Shown here: positions 17,124 to 22,610 of the stretch, piece by piece
Position numbering within the stretch: the first letter of the stretch is position 1
Layout of the letters: every line of letters begins with the position of its first letter
Source of the DNA: a virus
IMG/VR virus record: IMGVR_UViG_3300028835_000846
Coordinates: 1 to 26,547 of that record
Direction: 5' to 3' (one strand)
DNA: 26,547 bases
Program-made: the position numbers and the translations under genes
Notes under the pieces: generated by a model
Database searches by the model: none
What the model was told of the DNA's origin: nothing
The model's input: only the letters and a program-made list of their open reading frames with translations

Positions 17124-17288
17124 TTAGAGATGGTCTACTGTATCTAGCAGATGCTCGATGTTTTGGGCTATCCCCTCGGGGTTAACATATCTCCCTTCCT
17201 TAAAGTCGTATAGCACTGGAATCCTTATCTCTTTTATCCTCCCAGTTTCTGGGTATACCGAAAGTGTGCGATACATGTCCTCTTGCAT
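17124..17288 (-). CDS. Small hypothetical protein, 54 aa
   Basis: The ATG at 17288 has an ideal SD (AAAGGAGG, 5-nt spacing). The product begins MQEDMYRTLSVYPETGRIKE and ends IAQNIEHLLDTVDHL. It looks like one beta-hairpin followed by a C-terminal helix. I recognise no family. It lies in the terS-terL small-gene run, 15 nt before the next gene. Confidence rests on SD quality and on the open frame that exactly fills an otherwise empty gap. Confidence 0.7.
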   Translation of the reverse strand: MQEDMYRTLSVYPETGRIKEIRIPVLYDFKEGRYVNPEGIAQNIEHLLDTVDHL

Positions 17289-17305
17289 CTCTACCTCCTT
17301 TTTCT

Positions 17306-17449
17306 TTACTCGATTTCTATCCTGATTCTCCTTAGTCCTTTCTTTCTGTCCCCATCGCTACAAAGAGGAGCGCTACCTACCCGGCAACTATTGTAGTAAA
17401 CAACTACCTCTTCCCCTTCTCTCTCTATGTCAAGCGTTTCCTTTGCCAT
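17306..17449 (-). CDS. Small hypothetical protein, 47 aa
   Basis: ATG 17449 is 6 nt from a GGAGG SD contained in the end of the upstream gene, which it overlaps by 20 nt. The product begins MAKETLDIEREGEEVVVYYN and ends KGLRRIRIEIE. It looks beta-rich with two cysteines (C22, C30) too far apart for a zinc knuckle on their own. No family is recognised. It may be translationally coupled to the ABA-sandwich-like gene upstream. Confidence 0.66.
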   Translation of the reverse strand: MAKETLDIEREGEEVVVYYNSCRVGSAPLCSDGDRKKGLRRIRIEIE

Positions 17450-17792
17450 CTTGCTCCTCCTTATCTATAAGTTGCTCTATGGCTTTGCAGAGAGCTAGAG
17501 CCTCTTCTTTTAGCCAATAATATCCATGTCCACAACCCTTTTCTTTAAGCTCTGGCCACCCTTGCCAGATTTCACATACTACGCTATCCTCTGCGGAGGA
17601 ATAACTGAACCTAATCTCTGTGTTCCCTTGATTGTATAACTTCGGCACTAGCCACTTGAAGCAGGCATCGAGAGATAAGGTGAAGTTAGGTTCAAAGTGT
17701 AATTCACCCATGACATCTTTCCAGCCTGCTGTCTTTAACTTAACCCACCCTGCCCATTCTGCTAGCTTCTTGTTTAGCTCTTGGTCAGTCAT
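17430..17792 (-). CDS. Phage ABA-sandwich-type protein, 120 aa
   Basis: It starts MTDQELNKKLAEWAGWVK and has SLDACFKWLVPKL in the middle and a C-terminal helix with WLKEEALALCKAIEQLID. This order (MTDQE-helix, W-G, aspartate-phenylalanine-TxSLDACFKWL, beta segment, EALALCKAIEQL) matches the phage ABA-sandwich domain found in small genes of many phages. The molecular function of that domain is unknown. A second, more distant copy of this family lies at 23526-23921. The start has SD AAAGGAGGTAGC. Confidence 0.78.
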   Translation of the reverse strand: MTDQELNKKLAEWAGWVKLKTAGWKDVMGELHFEPNFTLSLDACFKWLVPKLYNQGNTEIRFSYSSAEDSVVCEIWQGWPELKEKGCGHGYYWLKEEALALCKAIEQLIDKEEQDGKGNA

Positions 17793-17815
17793 CCGCTACC
17801 TCCTTTTTATGCTTT

Positions 17816-18064
17816 TCAAAATACTCTGGGAGAGCTAATTGCTGTACCCTCTGTGAATGGATACACCTTTCGGCAATTCCTGCAGATTGCCTTGTAGTTT
17901 CTGCTTCCAATTCTGTAGGTAGCGTCAGAACTCCAGCTATCTCCCTTGTTCCTGAAATACTCACTTGCCTTTATCGGTTCCTTCTTGGGATCTGTCCGCA
18001 CTATCTCGAACTCTAGCCCACCACACTCATCACAAATTGGCCTCTCACTCCATTCGTCTACCAT
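17816..18064 (-). CDS. Zinc-ribbon protein, 82 aa
   Basis: Two CxxC pairs, ICDECGGLEFE (about residues 10-20) and AICRNCRKVYPF (about 59-70), are separated by about 45 residues, a spacing that suits a zinc ribbon closed around a small beta-sheet. Between them is an insert with KASEYFRNKGDSWSSDATYR. The product is soluble and small, with no other motif. The SD AGGAGGAAGG lies just before ATG 18064. It is one of several metal-knuckle genes between the terminase subunits. Confidence 0.74.
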   Translation of the reverse strand: MVDEWSERPICDECGGLEFEIVRTDPKKEPIKASEYFRNKGDSWSSDATYRIGSRNYKAICRNCRKVYPFTEGTAISSPRVF

Positions 18065-18085
18065 TACCTTCCTCCTTTTTGTTTC

Positions 18086-18280
18086 TTAAGAAATCTGGGG
18101 GGCACCCCTGTATGAAATAGAAGTACCCTCGCGACGGTTGGGTTCGCCCCCTCGAGCGTGTGCGTGCGTCTGTGCGTGTATGTGTGTGCGTTCCTCTTGT
18201 GCGTGGGTAAGGGGTGCCCCCTGGTGTAGGAACGGGGTATAAGAGCCATTATACTCGTAGCCAAAGCTATACGCCTTCAT
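18086..18280 (-). CDS. Doubtful His-rich ORF over a GT-repeat tract, 64 aa
   Basis: ATG 18280 overlaps the terS stop by 14 nt and has an AGGTGG SD. The first 25 residues (MKAYSFGYEYNGSYTPFLHQ) look protein-like. From about residue 30 the frame runs over an alternating purine-pyrimidine tract and encodes a His-Thr-Ala string (THIHAQTHAHAR). Another frame is open over the same tract but starts at TTG without SD. The gene may be real with an expanded repeat, or a remnant, and I cannot decide. Confidence 0.42.
   Translation of the reverse strand: MKAYSFGYEYNGSYTPFLHQGAPLTHAQEERTHIHAQTHAHARGGEPNRREGTSISYRGAPQIS
18098..18221. repeat. 12-bp inverted repeats flanking a GT-rich alternating tract
   Basis: GGGGGCACCCCT at 18098-18109 is the exact reverse complement of AGGGGTGCCCCC at 18210-18221, with 100 nt between. 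Inside, 18156-18191 is almost purely alternating purine-pyrimidine (GCGTGTGCGTGCGT, then TGTGCGTGTATGTGTGTGCG), a sequence that can form Z-DNA and slips easily during replication. It overlaps a doubtful ORF just downstream of terS. Nothing else in the window has this composition. Confidence 0.7.
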
Positions 18281-18767
18281 CTCTTACCACCTCACCCTCT
18301 ACAATCTCCCCTTGTGGTAGGGCTACAGGGGCCTGAGCCCCTAGTTGCCGCAGCATCTGTAGAAGTTCAACGCCCTTCCGCACCACATCGCTGTCCTCTG
18401 GGGGCCGGTCTCTCCTAGCCCACCGGTCAGGGAAGCGACGTTCCAGGTAGGTCATGCCGGCGATCCAGTTCTTCGGCACAGCCTTGAGAATAAGAGCTAC
18501 TATCTTTTCTTCTGACTCAGCTTCAGCTTTTTTTACAGCGTTTGCGAAACGAGTGTAGAGGCTCTCCACGCCTTCCGTAGCATCAGTTTCGGCCAACTTA
18601 AGCCAGTGATAGTATTCCACATGAGAGATACCGCAGGCCTGGCAAGCGACACGAACATAGTTTCCCTCTTTTATATAAGAGATAATGCGTTCTTGGAGCT
18701 CTGGGGTAAGCTCAGGGTGTCTCCCGGTAGGAGAAGGGGGCTTCTTAATGAGAGGCGTATTACTCAT
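18267..18767 (-). CDS. terS: Terminase small subunit, 166 aa
   Basis: I place the start at ATG 18767, not the GTG 18 codons upstream, because the latter precedes the promoter. Residues about 15-55 form a helix-turn-helix DNA-binding domain (HPELTPELQERIISYIKEGN, then RVACQACGISHVEYYHWLKL). A helical oligomerisation region follows (ETDATEGVESLYTRFANAVK, KAEAESEEKIVALILKAV), then IAGMTYLERRFPDRWARRDR, a segment common in this family. The acidic C-terminus probably contacts the large subunit. It recognises the packaging site. No SD precedes the ATG, and the -10 box is 7 nt upstream, so the message is probably leaderless. Short genes separate it from terL. Confidence 0.83.
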   Translation of the reverse strand: MSNTPLIKKPPSPTGRHPELTPELQERIISYIKEGNYVRVACQACGISHVEYYHWLKLAETDATEGVESLYTRFANAVKKAEAESEEKIVALILKAVPKNWIAGMTYLERRFPDRWARRDRPPEDSDVVRKGVELLQMLRQLGAQAPVALPQGEIVEGEVVRDEGV

Positions 18768-18773
18768 ACTATT

Positions 18774-18803
18774 ATTATACACTGCATTGTCAAAGGTCGT
18801 CAA
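18774..18803 (-). promoter_or_regulatory. Sigma70-type late promoter giving a leaderless terS message
   Basis: On the minus strand there is a -35 box TTGACG (18803-18798), an 18-bp spacer, and a perfect -10 box TATAAT (18779-18774). The expected transcription start, 6-7 nt past the -10, falls on or next to A of ATG 18767. No SD is present. It lies just after a terminator, so it is the likely entry point for the terminase-to-capsid transcript. TTTGAC occurs twice, 10 nt apart, within the -35/spacer region and could help an activator bind. Confidence 0.7.
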
Positions 18804-18841
18804 AGAAACGGCGCTGCGCACTAGACAACATACCCAAAAGA

Positions 18842-18877
18842 AGAGGGCTGCTCGAGTTAATTCTCCGGCAGCCCTCT
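18842..18877 (-). terminator. Intrinsic terminator ending the small-gene operon
   Basis: AGAGGGCTGC (18877-18868 on the minus strand) pairs perfectly with GCAGCCCTCT (18851-18842) across a 16-nt loop, and the transcript then reads TCTTTTGGG. The 10-bp GC-rich stem plus a short U-run fits rho-independent termination. It is 26 nt after the last gene of the operon and about 40 nt before the terS promoter, so it separates two transcription units. Confidence 0.78.
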
Positions 18878-18903
18878 GGCGAGCAAAGGGGTTATGTCAA
18901 GCT

Positions 18904-19110
18904 CTATGGTTTCCCAAGTATAGCGACCTCTAGTTCCTGGGGGGAGCCAAGCATCTCATAGATCTGGTGATCAAGGGAGATAGTGCCTGAGATGGCCCCA
19001 GCCCAGGGGGCAACCTCTAGCCTTTTCCGAAAGCACGGCCAACGCTCTCTATCGCTCAGATATTCTGGACCCAGCTTAAAGGTCACAAGTATGCCTTCGC
19101 CCTTACCCAT
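18904..19110 (-). CDS. Hypothetical protein, last gene of the small operon, 68 aa
   Basis: The product begins MGKGEGILVTFKLGPEYLSD and has WAGAISGTISLDHQIYEMLG and ends ELEVAILGKP. It looks like a small alpha/beta protein without Cys pairs or membrane segments. No family is recognised. SD AGGAGGTGAT lies about 7 nt before ATG 19110, inside the end of the upstream gene, which it overlaps by 8 nt. It is followed by the operon terminator. Confidence 0.68.
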   Translation of the reverse strand: MGKGEGILVTFKLGPEYLSDRERWPCFRKRLEVAPWAGAISGTISLDHQIYEMLGSPQELEVAILGKP

Positions 19111-19261
19111 GCTCTATCACCTCCTTTCCCTTGCTTTGCTTCACTTGCCGCACCCGGGGCTTGTTCCAGTATGGGGACCGGCACCCAGCACACACGGTAG
19201 GAGTCTTCTTTCTACTTGCCCACTCATAGCCACAGCGCAGGCATTTATGAATGTAAATCAT
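19103..19261 (-). CDS. Zinc-ribbon microprotein, 52 aa
   Basis: From ATG 19261 the product reads MIYIHKCLRCGYEWASRKKT, then VCAGCRSPYWNKPRV. The pattern [HK]-C-x-x-CG-[YH]-x-W-x-x-R, then C-x-x-C-x-SP-Y-W-[DN] is a familiar short phage and bacterial zinc ribbon of unknown specific role, probably a nucleic-acid or protein-binding adaptor. The lysine-rich tail (KQSKGKEVIEHG) provides the SD of the next gene. Its ATG directly abuts the upstream stop (TAGATG). Confidence 0.8.
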   Translation of the reverse strand: MIYIHKCLRCGYEWASRKKTPTVCAGCRSPYWNKPRVRQVKQSKGKEVIEHG

Positions 19262-19354
19262 CTATCCCCCTTTTCCCGGGTGCCTTGCGAGCCGGCGAGC
19301 CCCCAAGAGGATCACAATCACCAGGAACACGATGATTGTTTGCTCTATAGTCAT
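19262..19354 (-). CDS. 30-aa single-pass membrane microprotein
   Basis: Translation from ATG 19354 gives MTIEQTIIVFLVIVILLGAR followed by RLARHPGKGG. Residues about 5-19 are an unbroken hydrophobic segment, flanked by an acidic short N-terminus and an Arg/Lys-rich C-terminus. By the positive-inside rule the tail is cytoplasmic. It has an excellent SD (AAAGGAGGGGAGACC), and its stop abuts the next ATG. Possible roles include superinfection exclusion, a holin-like accessory or modulation of a host membrane protein. None is shown by sequence. Confidence 0.75.
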   Translation of the reverse strand: MTIEQTIIVFLVIVILLGARRLARHPGKGG

Positions 19355-19367
19355 GGTCTCCCCTCCT

Positions 19368-19682
19368 TTATAGCCAATGATGGTAGAGTTTGGTCTGGTA
19401 TGGGTAGTCTTTGTTGAGACCATATGCTTCTAGGAAAACATTGTAGGCGAGCTCAAAGCCCATATCCATACCGCAACCGTTACAAGGGGCCTGTCTTGCC
19501 AAGCAAATGGGAACGCTACCTTTAATGATATACAGGCTTATGTGGCGATGCATACCACTTTGGGACACATGGTTCAACACCGTGTAGAGGGTTACCCCTT
19601 CGTCTGGTTGGCCCAGTGCTTCCTTTAGCCACCGGGCCGCAGTCTCCCTAATCTCCCAATACTTTGATTGTGTCTTGCTCAT
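19368..19682 (-). CDS. Widespread-type phage protein of unknown function, 104 aa
   Basis: The protein contains LYTVLNHVSQSGMHRHISLY and later NGCGMDMGFELAYNVFLEAY. The two signatures, Y-T-[VI]-L-x-H-V-S-x-SGM-x-R-x-IS and GCGMDMGF-x-[LV]-YN, are shared with a family of short proteins in many phages and bacterial genomes, whose role is unknown to me. Conserved His, Ser, Cys and Asp residues suggest a catalytic or metal-binding site. SD AAAGGAGGTAAC precedes the ATG. Confidence 0.78.
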   Translation of the reverse strand: MSKTQSKYWEIRETAARWLKEALGQPDEGVTLYTVLNHVSQSGMHRHISLYIIKGSVPICLARQAPCNGCGMDMGFELAYNVFLEAYGLNKDYPYQTKLYHHWL

Positions 19683-19706
19683 CGTGTTACCTCCTTTCTT
19701 TTAGTG

Positions 19707-19883
19707 CTAATCATATGCAAAGAGCTTGGCAATTTTAGCCTTTGCCCCCGCAGATAGACTTTGATACTCTTTGGGGTATCCTAATACTCCTAGAGCTTCC
19801 TTTTTACCTACCATCATAACCTTTTCGTAATCCTCACTATCATCATACCAGTCTTCTATCTCACCTTTGTATGCCTCTATCAT
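19707..19883 (-). CDS. Small acidic protein, first gene after a consensus promoter, 58 aa
   Basis: The product begins MIEAYKGEIEDWYDDSEDYE, continues KVMMVGKKEALGVLGY, and ends with a helix AGAKAKIAKLFAYD. The acidic N-terminus and basic helical C-terminus give strong charge polarity. I recognise no family. Its place as first gene behind the strongest promoter in the window, with a leader of only about 20 nt, suggests it is made abundantly and early, like host-takeover or DNA-mimic proteins. That is an inference. SD-like AAGGTGAG lies 4 nt before the ATG. Confidence 0.72.
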   Translation of the reverse strand: MIEAYKGEIEDWYDDSEDYEKVMMVGKKEALGVLGYPKEYQSLSAGAKAKIAKLFAYD

Positions 19884-19895
19884 TAGCTCACCTTC

Positions 19896-19940
19896 TTATA
19901 TCCCTATAGTTATTATAAGGGAAGGGATATAACCTGTCAA
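19896..19940 (-). promoter_or_regulatory. Consensus sigma70 promoter with dyad operator over the -10 box
   Basis: On the minus strand the -35 box is TTGACA (19940-19935), the spacer is exactly 17 bp, and the -10 box is TATAAT (19917-19912), so both hexamers match consensus. A perfect 10-bp inverted repeat, TTATATCCCT (19932-19923 on the minus strand) and AGGGATATAA (19905-19896), is centred on the -10 box. One arm lies in the spacer and the other at about +1 to +10. This geometry is typical of a repressor operator. No repressor gene is visible in the window. Confidence 0.82.
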
Positions 19941-19990
19941 GTAAAGATTTGGTAAAGGAAACTGGGGGGATTATAGCATCATCGGGAGAG

Positions 19991-21352
19991 CTACCTTCTA
20001 AATACAAGGACATCCTCTTGGTCAATTCGGGGTGCATCGGGGAACTTCTGATAATAGATTGTTCTCCAGAATGATTGAGCCATTAGCTTGCGGTAATGCC
20101 TTTCGACAAACTGGAAGCCTGCCTGCTCGCATAGCTTGATGGTGTGCTCGTCTAGGGGAACAATTTGCTTGTCTCGGATAAAGTTTTTTGTGACTAGAAT
20201 CATCAAACCGCCATCAGGCTTGAGGCATTTGTGGCATTGCTGATAGACTTGGAGCATAGCTTCGAGATAGGAGTCTGCTTTGAGGTTACCTATGTTGGCT
20301 ACATCTGACGAGTATTCAGCACCAACGCTAGGAACACTTTTTCTACCATACCTATTTGAGGTGGGGTCTTCAGCTAGTTTGTCCCATCCCTTATCACCTG
20401 ATTCAGCAGTTAAGCTCCTCTCATACGGCGGGCTAGTTATCACTGCATCAACCCGCTCTGTATAAGTAACAGGGTTGGATTTCTCTTGAGCTAGTTTATC
20501 TGCCCTAGGACTGTGGTGCTTCTTACCCATAGCCTCCTCATATGGAGGGCTTGTTATAACAGCATCTATCTGGCCATAGGGAAGATTGGATATGTTATCT
20601 TTTGACGCTGTGTAATCTGCCCCCTGTGGAACACCAACCATTTTCCCGTCGGGGCTTTGCGACCATTCCCCACTACCCTTATGCACCATCTCCGAGTAAG
20701 GCGGTGAGCTAATAACACAATCAACCGAGACGCCCTCAAGTTCTCTCGCATCACCTTGCTTGATAACCGCCTGCCCCATCTCGCACCCTAGCTGTGCCCC
20801 GACCTCTTGCACCCGCTCCCAGTTACCCTGAACACGATGAGGGGCGTGCTCCTCTGTTTTACCACATTTGGTCTGGGGTATTCTTTCAACCCGTGCAGGT
20901 TCAGCTTCCTGGTATCGGATTTCTATTTGGTCTTCATCCTCTCCCAATACCGATTTAAGTTGACCGCTTGTGATATATTCCTCTGCTTCCTGCTTTGTTG
21001 GAAAGGGGTTGCTATACCAGTAACCATCCCCAACATCTATAACCCACCCAGCCTCAACTTCCTCGTGTTCAACCTCTGTATAGCCTATTATCTGACCATC
21101 ACAATCATAGCCAGCCATCATATCTATAAACTTATCTTCAAGCTCGACCAAGACCACATTCCTACCCATCGAGCAAGCCACAAGTAGTGTCCCTGAGCCA
21201 GCCATCGGATCGAGGATAACATCGCCAGGCTTGGTATAGGTATCTATAAGCCACTCGCATAGGCCGAGGTGCATCTTCGCTGGGTGAGCAAAGTGCTTGG
21301 CTGTAAAGCGCCACTTCCTACGCTTGGTATCAGACCTTAGTTTTAATTCCAT
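19991..21352 (-). CDS. DNA amino-methyltransferase with three SPPY motifs, 453 aa
   Basis: The S-adenosylmethionine-binding motif DPMAGSGTLL is at residues 48-57, after HFAHPAKMHLGLCEWLID. The catalytic-type motif occurs three times: SSPPYSEM (215-222), TSPPYEEAM (267-275) and TSPPYERSL (306-314), with different spacers between. The last part has LKPDGGLMILVTKNFIRD and RTIYYQKF, common in N4-cytosine/N6-adenine enzymes. It transfers methyl to an exocyclic amino group of DNA. A roughly 110-residue insert (about 80-190) with NPFPTKQEAEEYI separates motif I from the SPPY block. Extra SPPY copies are rare and at most one is likely catalytic per site. The start overlaps the nuclease stop (TAATG). 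It is the last gene of the replication-modification operon. Confidence 0.85.
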   Translation of the reverse strand: MELKLRSDTKRRKWRFTAKHFAHPAKMHLGLCEWLIDTYTKPGDVILDPMAGSGTLLVACSMGRNVVLVELEDKFIDMMAGYDCDGQIIGYTEVEHEEVEAGWVIDVGDGYWYSNPFPTKQEAEEYITSGQLKSVLGEDEDQIEIRYQEAEPARVERIPQTKCGKTEEHAPHRVQGNWERVQEVGAQLGCEMGQAVIKQGDARELEGVSVDCVISSPPYSEMVHKGSGEWSQSPDGKMVGVPQGADYTASKDNISNLPYGQIDAVITSPPYEEAMGKKHHSPRADKLAQEKSNPVTYTERVDAVITSPPYERSLTAESGDKGWDKLAEDPTSNRYGRKSVPSVGAEYSSDVANIGNLKADSYLEAMLQVYQQCHKCLKPDGGLMILVTKNFIRDKQIVPLDEHTIKLCEQAGFQFVERHYRKLMAQSFWRTIYYQKFPDAPRIDQEDVLVFRR

Positions 21353-21636
21353 TATGCCTTCAAGACCTCCACTATATCTTCAAAGTCATCAGGTCGCCAC
21401 AAAAAGACCTCACACGCGCTCAACATGCCCAAGCGAGCCAGCCATTCCTCCTGAACACTGGTTAGCTTGCCCTTCTCACTCTTGAGCTCCGCAAAGATAA
21501 GTCGCGGGGGCCTCACCATCACCAAATCGGGGAATCCCGCCGGGCTGTGTATGCTGCGCCAAGTCCGGTATATGAGCCACCCGTAGAGATGGCCCAAATC
21601 GACAACCTGTTGGCTAAACTGCTTCTCGGTTATCAT
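21352..21636 (-). CDS. VRR-NUC domain nuclease, 94 aa
   Basis: This is a compact single-domain member of the PD-(D/E)XK superfamily. The core is visible: an N-terminal helix (TEKQFSQQVVDLGHLYGWL), then SPAGFPDLVMVRP with catalytic Asp about residue 37, then RLIFAELKSEKGKLTSVQEE with the E-x-K pair, and a C-terminal LW-[RK]-P-D-D segment. Small stand-alone VRR-NUC proteins are common in phages and are thought to process branched or flapped DNA in replication or recombination. This one sits between two methyltransferase genes with ATGA and TAATG overlaps, so they are co-translated. Whether it is a restriction partner is open. Confidence 0.86.
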   Translation of the reverse strand: MITEKQFSQQVVDLGHLYGWLIYRTWRSIHSPAGFPDLVMVRPPRLIFAELKSEKGKLTSVQEEWLARLGMLSACEVFLWRPDDFEDIVEVLKA

Positions 21637-22610
21637 TGCTTCGCCTCTCGTATCTCATCAAGAAGCCTTCTCCTTATCGCCTCAACCACATTGGTCGTTA
21701 CCGCATTGCCAAGTGCTTTGTATCTTTGCGTATCACTTACCCCTTCCGTCCACCCATCAGGGAAGCCCTGAAGTCGCTCACATTCCAAGGGCGTAAGTTG
21801 GCGGATTTTGGGCATGGGCTCGTGCTCACTTCCCAATACTGAGCCGATATTCGCCCCATCTGGTTGACACCCACCCTCATCAATCATTAGCATATCTAAT
21901 TGCTTTCCTTGTCCTCGCCATTGCCTTTCCTGTAAACTGGGGGATACCGATTGGTTTCCTTCATCCACCTTGCCATTCGCTTCATCTGGTGTTCCGAGAG
22001 GAAATACTTGGGGTCTGGGGATTCCTCTAAGATGTCCGATAATGAACACCCGCTCCCTATTCTGCGGGACTTCGAAGTGTTTGCTGTTAAGCACTTCCCA
22101 TTGCAGGTCATACCCAATCTCCGAAAGCGAGTTGAGGATTGCCTCGAAGGTAAACCCATTGTCGACCGAGAGGAGTCCTTTGACATTCTCAAGCAGAAGA
22201 TAGCCAGGTCGTTTTTGCTCGCAGATTCTAAGTATTTCAAAGAAGAGAGTTCCTCTTGGGTCGCGGAAGCCTCGCCTCTTTCCAGCCACCGAGAAACTTT
22301 GGCAAGGGAATCCCGCACAGAAGAGGTCGAAGTCTGGAAGTTCGGCAGGGTCAACTGCTCTTGAGTCTCCCCATTCTGGCTTATGTCCGAAGTTTCTGGC
22401 GTAGACTGCTCGGCACCATTTGTCGATTTCGCAGGCTCCGACACAACTAAAGGCGGCTCTTTCCACATATTCTCCCCCAGAGTCGGACATATATCCTTTG
22501 GCGTTTCCACTTCCTTGTCCCTCTTGCGTTGTTTGGGATTTAATATTCGCCTTTTCGAGTCCATACCTGAATCCTCCTATGCCAGCAAACCAATCAACGA
22601 AGCGTATCAT
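21633..22610 (-). CDS. C5-cytosine DNA methyltransferase, 325 aa
   Basis: All major motifs are in order: motif I VDWFAGIGGFRYGLE at the N-terminus, motif IV FCAGFPCQSFSVAG with the catalytic Cys, motif VI YLLLENVKGL, motif VIII PQNRERVFIIGHL, a target-recognition region ending with RQLTPLECERLQGFPDGWTE, and motifs IX/X RYKALGNAVTTNVV. The start is ATG 22610, with SD GAAGGAGAAGGG and ATGA overlap with the upstream stop. The GTG 9 codons further up is less likely. An insert of ~30 residues (SQTTQEGQGSGNAKGYMSD) follows motif I before the usual motif II (CVGACEIDKWCRAVYARNFG). It methylates carbon 5 of cytosine, probably protecting phage DNA from host restriction. Confidence 0.92.
   Translation of the reverse strand: MIRFVDWFAGIGGFRYGLEKANIKSQTTQEGQGSGNAKGYMSDSGGEYVERAAFSCVGACEIDKWCRAVYARNFGHKPEWGDSRAVDPAELPDFDLFCAGFPCQSFSVAGKRRGFRDPRGTLFFEILRICEQKRPGYLLLENVKGLLSVDNGFTFEAILNSLSEIGYDLQWEVLNSKHFEVPQNRERVFIIGHLRGIPRPQVFPLGTPDEANGKVDEGNQSVSPSLQERQWRGQGKQLDMLMIDEGGCQPDGANIGSVLGSEHEPMPKIRQLTPLECERLQGFPDGWTEGVSDTQRYKALGNAVTTNVVEAIRRRLLDEIREAKQ

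Noticed and set aside
18064-18264. 66-aa minus-strand frame over the GT tract
   Set aside because: It starts at TTG without an SD and is open because of the dinucleotide repeat. The frame starting at ATG 18280 is more plausible.
18765-18821. Upstream GTG start for the small terminase (18 extra residues)
   Set aside because: It has no SD and lies upstream of the -35 box of the promoter that drives the gene.
19970-19975. Extra TATAAT just after the amino-methyltransferase gene
   Set aside because: No -35-like hexamer lies 16-18 bp upstream (the site reads AGAAGG), so I do not call a promoter.
21896-22564. 222-aa open frame on the minus strand
   Set aside because: It is a shadow in another frame of the C5-methyltransferase gene, whose motifs are all in the 21633-22610 frame. 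Its Ser/Arg-rich product has no motif.
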